Positions 55,201 to 64,000 of a stretch of DNA of 64,000 nucleotides are shown one piece after another. Made by a program: the position numbers and the translations under genes. The stretch is taken from the NCBI GenBank assembly GCA_950295325.1, contig OX485804.1, positions 23,436,001-23,500,000 of the forward strand, written 5' to 3'. Source of the DNA: Polytrichum commune (Eukaryota; Streptophyta; Polytrichopsida; Polytrichales; Polytrichaceae). How positions within the stretch are numbered: the stretch's first letter is position 1; each line of letters starts with the position of its first letter. The notes under the pieces are model-generated. The model was not told where the DNA came from, searched no databases, and worked only from the letters and a program-made list of their open reading frames with translations.

Positions 55201-58200
55201 CTGACATGAAGGTAATCTGGAAATTTTGCAGATTTTTGCACTTCTAATTGGACAGTGGTGACATGAAAGCACATCACATTAATTTATATAAGGCGCTCCA
55301 CAAAATTGCACTAAACACTTTGTTTATGGATGTGAGAACATTGTGTTGCTGTTTTTTATGCTGATTGTTTGGAAAAGATGGGTATGATCTATTCTTCGCA
55401 CTTGACTTTCCTAGTTGTTTTGAGCATATTAAAATAATGTTTGTGTAATTTTGCAGGTCATTTATATTGCTCCGCTCAAGGCACTTGTAAGGGAGAGAAT
55501 GGATGGCTGGGGAAAAGGTCTGGTGCGGTCTTTAAACAAAAAGATGGTGAGCTGATTTGCTATAGCTAAAGTTGGAATGGCTGTGGAGGTTTAAGAATAT
55601 ACTGAAATTTTTTTGTGCATAATTGAGGGTGATAGATAGCTTGAGTGTGAGAGGACAAGATTGAATTAATGTCCAGGACAATAAAAAGTACAACCTCAGT
55701 CATGCACTCACAGATTGTTCTGGATTCAGGTAGGGGTACAGTTTAATGATGCACACGGATCTTTGAAATGTGCTATATTCCACCTTTGTGGAGGTGTACA
55801 CAACTATTATTTGCATACAACTTCCAACTTGAGGGACCTGAAATAACAATACCTGGCACACTTCCGATCATCAAATAAAAGTTGACAAGACTTGAGTTTG
55901 TGTAGGTGGAGTTGACTGGAGATTTTACACCTGATATGAGAGCCCTCCTTGCGGCTGATATTATCATCTCAACTCCTGAGAAGTGGGATGGTATCAGTCG
56001 TAATTGGCATAATCGTAGCTATGTCACAAAGGTTAGTGCAACTGCTTGTGGGTATTTCCATATCTGGTTTTGCAATCTATTGTTTTCATGAGAAGCCTTT
56101 CAGAGATGACCAAGCAAATTTTTTAATTACTCTGAATGCAAAGTGCATTGGCTTTTCTTTGTACCTTAGTGATCAAGGCTCTGCTAATAACTTCACTATT
56201 ATTATTTATTGGTTACAGGTGGGACTAATAGTGATAGATGAGATACATCTTCTTGGAGCCGATCGTGGACCCATTCTTGAGGTGATTATACAATGCATGC
56301 AGAAGTAGCCCTGTGAAGTTAGCAATGAAATGTACGATCAGATTAACATCAAGTGGAAATGATATCCTTGGTTGTGTCCACACCGCAATATATCTCAATT
56401 GTGCTATTGTGATACATGTGCTTATGCTTGCTGTACTGTCAGAAGTCTTATGTCTAACAATCATCTTCTTTGACAGGTTATAGTTTCCCGTATGAGATAT
56501 ATATCCTCGCAAACAGGAACTCCTGTACGCTTCATAGGGCTATCCACAGCACTGGCAAATGCTCGGTAAGCTCACGTCCCTTTTTAAACTGATTTATATC
56601 TCTTGTCAGTGGTTTAGAGTATTTGACTTAGTTGACCAGGAATAAGAGCTCTTTCAGATACCAAGCTTGTCTCTGACATAAAAGGATTGTTGTTCTTTTG
56701 CAGAGATCTAGCAAACTGGCTAGGGATAGAGGAGGTAGGACTCTACAATTTTAAGCCCAGTGTGCGTCCTGTGCCACTTGAAGTGCACATACAGGTATTC
56801 TACACTGTTGTGTATCACATCCTTAACTACTGTCAGGTGACTTTCCTCAATTTGATGTTGGCTAATTTTCTCATGCAGACCTTATTACTAACATTTTGAA
56901 ATAATGATATCAAAATTTCTTATCTTATAGGATTTTTGACATGCTACCATGTTCAGTATAAATATTCTAAAGACTTTGATCTGACTATGGACAAGCTTTG
57001 AAATGTGGGCAGGGTTATCCTGGGAAGTTTTACTGCCCAAGAATGAATAGCATGAATAAGCCCACATATGCAGCCATAACAACGCACTCTCCTTTCAAGC
57101 CAGTACTTATTTTCGTGTCGTCACGTCGTCAGACTCGTTTGACAGCTCTGGATCTGATCCAGGTTTGCTCTCTAAGATTTGCTTTACATCCCCAGTCTTT
57201 TGCTTCATTTGACCTTGAGCCATTTTAGTTCTTTTAAGACTGTTTTCTTCTTATGCAATTCACATTGATATTAATATTAGTGCATCTGAGGCAAAGAGCC
57301 CTTATCTGTTTGTATTTATGATGCCAACACTGACTGTTTGCGTTGTCATGGGATGCTGAACACATTGCTTACCGTATCTGCAAACACAAATTGTAGTATG
57401 CAGCAGCTGATGAACGACCACGCCAATTTCTGAGCATGACTGAAGATGAGATGGGAATGATTGTGTCACAAGTTATGGATGACAATCTAAAGCACACTTT
57501 GCAATTTGGTATTGGGTTACATCATGCGGGCCTGAACGATCGTGATCGGTCGCTTGTGGAAGAGCTCTTTACAAACACCAAGATCCAGGTGCGACATTGC
57601 ATTTTGCCCAAGCATTTCATATATCACAAGCATTGAAGTAACCAGAGTATTGCTATGCATGCAGATTTGCACCAGCACCGTACCTGTGATCAATTGGATC
57701 TAGGTTCTGAAGAATTCTAGGTTGTTTGTAGATTACCTCACTGCCCTCTGGTGACAATACTAACTCATTAATGTTCAGGTTATGGATCTCTGTTATAGCA
57801 TTGTCCTTGTCTCTGCTGTTAAGGGCACTAAAGTTGTGCATTCTTTCACCATTTTATAAGCAGTTTCTATATGCATTTTATTTACCACTTGTCTTATTAT
57901 GCCATGCTATGAGGCATTGTGCCATAAGGTTCACTAAGAGCAAAGGGTCATTTGTATTCCAATGTGGTCCAGCCCCTTTGGCTCTTTGGTTGGTGTTGGG
58001 TGCTCGTCCTGTATGGGGTCATTTCTACTTTTTGACAAATGTCTTTTGGAGCCCTGCAGATTCTAGTATGTACAAGCACATTGGCCTGGGGTGTTAATCT
58101 TCCAGCACACCTTGTTGTCATTAAGGTAGAACCTTACTTAATCAAATGTATTGATCCAAACTAGAGCAGTGTGTAAGGGGATTCAATCTTGAGCTTGTTA

Positions 58201-61200
58201 TTTCTGTTTAATTTCAATTGACCTATTTATACGTGTAGGTTTTGGGTTGCTATCTTTTGATGTTGTTTTTTACAGATTCGTAGCAATTTGCTGTCATATT
58301 CTTCTTGAAAACACCTGTAGGAATTTAAGATGCTTATGAATTAGATGCTTTTACCAGAGTCAAACTTGTCATGATGTATGGCAGGTGACAATTTGTGATT
58401 GGCTTCACAATGTCACAACTGCACTCATAACTTTGGTTCAGATTTTTCTTGGAACTGAGACATGTTATGGATCCAAGCCCTTAAGCAGTCTGTATCAGCT
58501 AAAAAATTCCTACTGACCTGGAGTATTATTGTGACAGGGGACAGAGTTCTTTGATGGGAAGACAAAGCGCTACGTAGACTTTCCTATCACAGATGTGTTA
58601 CAAATGATGGGACGTGCTGGTCGACCTCAGTATGACCAACATGGAAAAGCTGTGATCCTTGTCTATGAACCTAAAAAGAGTTTCTACAAAAAGGTACTCT
58701 TTTTGACTTATGTTACTATGGTTATTATGAAATGTCTCATGCTCACTCTCTGAGAGGCCTACCTGCATGGAAAGATTTGTGGAAAATAACAGTACTCACG
58801 TTGTGGTGTTTTCACAGTTTCTCTATGAACCTTTTCCGGTTGAAAGCAGTCTTGCCCAACATCTCCATGACCACTTCAACGCAGAGGTTGTGGCTGGTAC
58901 TATAGCAAGCAAGCAGGATGCTATTGACTACTTGACCTGGACGTACCTTTTCCGGCGTCTGGTAGGTTGAAATTTAGAGATTTCTGAACTCTGTAAGAAC
59001 ATCTGGGTAGAGGCCATTCTACTATCTCTGCACTACATGCTCCATAACTGTTTCAGCTGTTCTTAATCCTTGAAGTTATTAATTTTAGATGTTGGATATC
59101 CAGTTACTGTTAGACAAACAGTATGTTTGACCTCTTTGAAGGGTGGGCTGCTCAGGTTATGAATCCCAGTTTCTATGACCTTGATGACACCAGCAGCGCT
59201 TCTATCAATAAATTCCTTTCCAGGTAATCCATCCTTGTAATTTTGAAACCCTTGAGCGATATTGGGAGTTTTTTTTGACTTATTCTCTACCTGATGTAAA
59301 CGTAGACAGTATTTCATCTATTCTCATCTTTATTTGATGGCAGATACTGAGGTTATATAAGTTTCAATTCCAGGATCCACTGCATGTATCATGTCTTTTT
59401 CACTTCTTTTATGATTCTATACTTTGATCTGTTTAGGAATGCTAAGTTTTTGTCTGAAATGATCTCTGTTGTCAACACTTAGTTTGTGATCGTGACGTAT
59501 TAGTTTTGCTTTCGATGTGAAAGTTATAAAGATTTTGCTGATGTGAGTACTTGATCACCTTCCAACAGTTTGGTTAATGACACCTTGCAAGCCCTTGAGG
59601 ATGGTGGCTGTGTTCGAGTCAATGAAGATAACACTATTGAGGCATTGGTAATGGGCACAGTTGCATCACAGTACTATTTGCACTATACAACAGTGGCCCT
59701 ATTCAGTGCCAACATTCGTGCTGACACATCAATAGAGGTTAGTTTATTCTTTGATTTCTTAGGTAACTTTGTTAAGCATTGATTACCCACACCAAGAGGA
59801 TTTCTTTGGCCATGTCACAACTCCTTACTGTTACTGCTTAGTTGAAGAGGCTAGGTGAAGGTCAACCCAATTTCTTCTTACGCACTTAGGCTAACCTGTC
59901 AATGGATCTTCATGATAGATCAAGTGTTGAATCTTGTTATGTTGTCTCAATTTGTTAAAGGACTGAGGACTGGACTCCAGTGGAAGCTGGTTATGAATTG
60001 GTTCATGTCATGGTTGACATTGGCTTATTGACTGTGGCGTTCTCATGTCTCAATGATTTGCAGGCACTTCTGCATGTTCTGTCTGGGGCTGCAGAGTATG
60101 ATGAATTACCAGTTCGCCACAATGAGGTTAGATCTTGACTGGCTTCTCTGTTTGAACCTCAAGAGAATCCTGCCATGCAAATTCAGAGCATAAATACATC
60201 ATGACTTATTTATGAGATGCTTAGGATCTGAACAGAGCAGTTCGAGTTATGATCCTGACATCTTGGGTTGATTATACATGATAATGACAGCTTTTCAGTC
60301 TAATTGCATGCCAGGATAAATTTAGGGAAAATTGTTGTATGGCATACCTTTTATACCTCTATCCAGAACTAAAGGTCCATATTTAAAGACTCTGAATGCT
60401 TGTCTGTTAAATGGATTCGATTTTGACCTATCCATTGATTTCTGGTTATCAGGAAAAATTTAATGAGGGGCTTGCAAAGGATGTTCGGTGGCCTGTTGAC
60501 ATGCGTGCACTTGATGATCCACATGTGAAAACAAATCTACTCTTGCAGGTTATAATTCTCTGTCTCTGCTCTTATCATTACTCCATCGTTACATATGTAT
60601 CCAGGACCATGCTAAATCCTTCACTTGTGCGTATTTTGATGGATTGTGTAGTAGACCCAGCAGTGAACCCAGTAGTGGACTTTAAATTCAATGTTGTGTT
60701 TTTCGTCTCATTTGTTGGGAGTGTATTTGTGTATGCAGGCCCACTTTACGCGCATGGATCTGCCCATAAGTGATTATATTACAGACACCAAATCAGTATT
60801 GGACCAGAGTATTCGTGTCCTGCAAGCCATGGTAGATGTGGCTGCCAATGGTGGCTGGCTTCAGACTACTCTCTCTGTCATGCACCTCTTGCAGATGATC
60901 ATGCAGGTTTCTATCTTCCCATACCAGCAATTTGTTCTTCTGTAGCATGTTGGATTTAATACTGGTTAGATTTCCTTGCCTACATTCTTTTATTTATCAT
61001 GTAGATTTTAAGCAGACTATGGTTGGCTCTGGGACGCAGGACTAGCAATCTTTTGCATGGAAAGATCAATCCTATCTGTAAACTTACCTTCCGTACAGAC
61101 TTAATTCTTTAGCTCTCTAGATTCCTCCAGAACTCGAGTTTCCATCATGCTTTGTGAGTGGGGGAAGCTTTGGAAAAATTGAGATGTCCATGAAGGACAC

Positions 61201-63498
61201 ACAGAAGGCTTGGTCTGTTTCTTTCAAGCATTTTATGAATGTTATACTTTTAGCTGACAGGGACTTCTCATCAGGAGTTAGTCCCCTATGAGTTTTCAAT
61301 GTTTGTTTTGCATGCAGTGTCAAAATGTTTCTACACTTATGGTGCATGCTCAGAGGTCGTGCTTAAATATGAATGAAGAACAACCTTCGTCAGTTCATTG
61401 AGGGCCAAACTCAATTTAGCACCTCTTGGCATGCCCAATTGAGTTTGACCCTTAATGAACCAATATAGAATGTTCTTTGTGTAAACCTCCAAACTACCTC
61501 CAAGCATGCACCAAGAACCTACCAAACATGGAAGTTGTTGGATGCAATTCAATCAACTCCTGACCAAAAGTCATTATTGCTTGTAAAGCGAGGAATCAAG
61601 CTTTGATCTATCAACCTACTCGCTCTTTTGCTTTTTTTTTGCTTACTCCAGCCACTTAATCTGCTCTGACCTCTCCAGTTCCTTTAAAATGTAGCAAGAT
61701 AAGCTGTGTACTTATTTTTACTTTCTGCATCTTCTCAGGGTCTGTGGTGGGAGGAAGATGACCAACTGGCACTCAAGATGCTGCCACATATTAATGGTGC
61801 AGTATTGGATGCCTTGAAGGAGCGGGGTATAAGTAGCGGCTCTGAATTGCTCTCTTCCTCTGCAGATCATGTTCGAGGTGCACTGAGGACTGTTATCGGA
61901 CCACCCCAAGTCAATGAATTTATACAGGTCAGTGAGAATATCATCTGTTTTCAAGAAAGCCTCCTGGTGACAAAAGATAAATCACATGGTCAATGTCCCA
62001 GATTTTAAAACTTTTACCAGTTTGTACTTTCTGCATAGGGGTGACCAAATCAATACTGGCAGAATGTCAATGTTATCAGCTGTCAGGGTGGCTTTAAGCC
62101 CATGGCCTTTAACCATGATCCAAGTTTAGGCCAAAGTAGTGCTCAGATGGGTGAACTTCGTAGCACTTGATTTCTGGTGCACCCTACCACATATAGTGCA
62201 CCCAATCATAGTGGGGGTATCCTGGTGAATTGATTACTCAAGCAACCATGTGGTAAACCAGGGGGAAATAGGTGAAGGTCGGCTTGTCTGCACTTTTAAA
62301 AGGAGGCAGTAGTCTTTGAGAGCCCTTTAATTCTTGTGATGCCTGTTTCAGGATTACATTTAGAATTAGACCAACTCAAAGATGAAGCAACTTCATAATT
62401 CACATTGGTGGCAGCATCAGAGTCATCTCTTCTTTTTATCAACTATCACCTAACCATGTGCACAAAATCTTGAACTGGAGACAAATATACTGCTAGGTGT
62501 TTCTTATTCTACTCTTCAACTTCTTACTGCCACATAGGGGAGTGTGACGAAGTTATTGTAATGATTTAGTCTAACACGTTTCACCCAAGATGGTACTCAT
62601 TATGGCTCCCTCACATCAAGAACAAGTGTAGAGCCATTGATTCCTATATTGAGGTAGAACTGGAGGAATGTTGGTGATCTCAGAGGAGTCAATCACAGAG
62701 GATGTTTCTCTGCAGGTTTGGATGAGGCTACCTCGAGTGGAAGTCAATTGGAAATTGGAGCCAAGTAGGGAAGGCAGAAATAAAGAGTGGATCCTGCACG
62801 TCCAGCTCTTTAGGAGAGTATTAAAGCGGGTTTCAAATGCCAGAGCTTATGTTCCTCATTTTCCAAAGGTTTGCCTCCAACACCTCGAGTTGCATGTATA
62901 TAGACTTTCATGGATAGGAACATTTAACTACTTGAACCTGATAGTTCTCTTTCCCATCTTCACTATCATAGACTATGATGTTTGTTCTATTGTTTGCAAT
63001 ATTTTTTCCTTAGCATAATAATCGACCAACAAACGGGATGGTGCAGGTCAAAGACGAAGGATGGTGGCTTGTTGTTGGAAATCCAAAGACAAGAGAGGTT
63101 TACGCATTAAAGCGTGTTACCTTTTTGGAACATCTCAATTCAAATTTGGTTCTGCCAAAGCACTTGAATCCTGACACACAGGTATGAGTCAAGGTTCAAC
63201 CACACCCAAAAAAGATCATCTCCATAATGAGGGGAGATATATTGTCATGGAGTCAATCTGGAGATGATATTGCAGGGCTGTTGTTGATATTTACGTAGAC
63301 TATTTTAAACTCAGACTTGTTCATGTAGTTGTGTGAAGGCAACAGTGAGCATGATTTTTTAAAATATGCTTTGTACTTCTTAGATTTGCACACATCTTAG
63401 CCATTTGATCTGTTTTGTTGCAGCCAATTACGCTATACCTGGTGTCAGATTGTTACGTTGGACTCGATCAAGAGCACCAGATACGAGGTGCAGCTTGA
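42123..63498 (+). CDS. ASCC3: ASCC3/Slh1/DExH14-type tandem Ski2-like RNA helicase (50 exons, 2148 aa)
   Basis: Fifty exons join in frame through GT-AG introns into a 6447-nt coding sequence, close to the length of the plant DExH14 protein. The protein has two Ski2-like helicase cassettes, each followed by a Sec63-type module. Cassette 1 has APTGAGKT (residues 506-513), DEVH (617-620), SAT (654-656) and GRAGRPQ (858-864). Cassette 2 has APTGSGKT (1363-1370), DEIH (1467-1470), STA (1504-1506) and GRAGRP (1702-1707). In animals and yeast this helicase separates collided ribosomes within the RQT/ASCC complex and acts in alkylation repair; the plant role is inferred from orthology. Intact motifs in both cassettes separate it from Brr2/SNRNP200, whose second cassette is degenerate. 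The start is ATG 42123, whose MAIMQ joins exon 2 KPRLSTTVR as in the plant family. Exon coordinates are in the three entries below. Confidence 0.95.
46559..54645 (+). other. ASCC3: ASCC3-like gene exons 10-29: helicase cassette 1 and first Sec63 module
   Basis: Exons: 46559-46618, 46792-46863, 47101-47217, 47426-47587, 48330-48395, 48576-48728, 49410-49493, 49719-49796, 50044-50175, 50546-50611, 50756-50821, 51160-51282, 51793-51942, 52435-52647, 52873-53028, 53225-53449, 53575-53676, 54059-54139, 54243-54323, 54418-54645. All are multiples of three and phase 0. The core runs from Walker A through [34 protein letters not shown] and GRAGRPQ. From exon 22 the winged-helix and Sec63 parts follow ([38 protein letters not shown]). 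Confidence 0.92.
48983..49291. repeat. Long imperfect hairpin in ASCC3-like intron 15
   Basis: The left arm (GCTTGAGTTCAAGC... GGTGGGCCAAGGTAAAAGAA, CCCTTACATG, GGATGCTTTGGTC) pairs along its length with the right arm (CATGTAAGGGCTTCATGTTC, TTTTTCCTTGGCCCTCC, CTCAGCTCAAG). Arms are about 150 bp with little loop. It occupies nearly half of the 681-bp intron between exons 15 and 16 and has no open frame of note. It is probably a foldback MITE. Confidence 0.68.
54815..63498 (+). other. ASCC3: ASCC3-like gene exons 30-50: helicase cassette 2 and second Sec63 module
   Basis: Exons: 54815-54931, 55089-55211, 55457-55546, 55906-56031, 56219-56281, 56477-56565, 56704-56794, 57013-57162, 57397-57588, 58060-58125, 58538-58693, 58818-58961, 59156-59223, 59569-59737, 60064-60126, 60453-60548, 60739-60906, 61739-61927, 62716-62868, 63047-63181, 63424-63498. 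Exon pairs 35/36 and 42/43 split a codon; the others are phase 0. Motifs in order are [63 protein letters not shown] and [11 protein letters not shown]. The second Sec63 part follows ([25 protein letters not shown]). The protein ends [10 protein letters not shown] at TGA 63496-63498. Confidence 0.92.
61340..61513. repeat. Foldback element in ASCC3-like intron 46
   Basis: The outer ends TGGTGCATGC and GCATGCACCA are exact complements, and imperfect pairing continues inward through TTCATTGAGGGCCAAACTCA against TGAGTTTGACCCTTAATGAA. It is related to the foldback at 21236-21418 in PECT1 intron 1. Confidence 0.7.
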
Positions 63499-64000
63499 CA
63501 TGGATCTTAAAGCAGAAGAGTGCTCCAGATTGTGATGTTCATGGTAAGATCTGTGCACTTAGGTGATTCAGGAGCTAGGACCACCACACAGAAATCATTG
63601 ATGAGCACATTATATTTCTTTCAGAATGTGCATATTTGCAGATGCTTCCACTGAATGTAATGAAATTCTGCACTGCTACTGTACTGGAATTGCTACGCAC
63701 AGTGCTTACAGTGCTACAAAAGAACTTTCGCAGAAAATACAGTTGCTTTTCATTGCAACAAGTTTGAGTAACTGAATGTCTACTCGAAGTCAATCAAGTC
63801 AACCGTCCAGCGCAAATCACTGGAACCCGATAATATCATATTTTATGAAATGTTCCAAGATTCTCTGTATTCTTGATGAACAGGTTACAGGTACAATCCT
63901 GTGCTTATTGTTTATTCTAATTTGTATCTTGTGTTTGATCCAAATATCTTATAATCCGAATGCTGGGCTATTATTGGGAGCTCTTGTGAAAAGTATTGTG
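63499..64000 (+). other. 3' flank of the ASCC3-like gene
   Basis: The 3' UTR should begin here. AT-rich sequence continues to the window edge, and I cannot place the cleavage site. Confidence 0.5.

Noticed and set aside
62090-62230. GGTGCACCC...AGTGCACCC repeats in ASCC3-like intron 47 as an inverted element
   Set aside because: The matching parts are only about 10 bp and in direct orientation. There is no convincing structure.

Overview
This is nuclear DNA of a land plant. The evidence is three intron-rich genes with GT-AG introns whose proteins closely resemble plant ANKRD13-like, PECT1 and DExH14/ASCC3-type proteins, plus AT-rich intergenic DNA full of plant-type mobile elements. The style of the transposon remnants (a pogo-like element, a SWIM-containing MULE transposase and a zinc-knuckle LINE) makes me lean to a seed-free plant such as a bryophyte. 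That is an impression, not a demonstration. All splice sites were placed by eye from reading-frame continuity and GT-AG signals, without transcript data.

Layout. (1) 1-1422, plus strand: 3' part of an ANKRD13/GPCR-chaperone-like gene, cut by the window edge. (2) 1423-18346: about 17 kb of intergenic DNA with two TIR/MITE families, a LINE 3' fragment, a decayed MULE transposase (about 9390-13027) and a recognisable but dead pogo-like transposon (14999-17248). (3) 18347-22185, minus strand: complete eight-exon CTP:phosphoethanolamine cytidylyltransferase gene (PECT1, 430 residues), with GA-rich DNA upstream. (4) About 22.2-42.1 kb: 20 kb of gene-free DNA with nested TIR elements, a LINE with target-site duplications, three copies of a Harbinger/Tourist-like MITE, a 71-bp CACTA-ended hairpin and microsatellites. 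(5) 42123-63498, plus strand: complete 50-exon gene (2148 residues) for a tandem-cassette Ski2-like RNA helicase of the ASCC3/Slh1/DExH14 type, with its 3' flank to the window end.

The three genes have unrelated housekeeping roles: a membrane-protein chaperone or ubiquitin-binding adaptor, phosphatidylethanolamine synthesis, and ribosome rescue or alkylation-damage response. There is no sign that they form a functional cluster. The noteworthy material is in the transposon archaeology, where target-site duplications, empty-site comparisons and nesting can be read directly, and in the introns. The introns hold related foldback elements, one long hairpin and one in-frame cryptic exon. I saw no LTR retrotransposon, RNA gene or CRISPR array, and nothing I would call an undescribed biological system.
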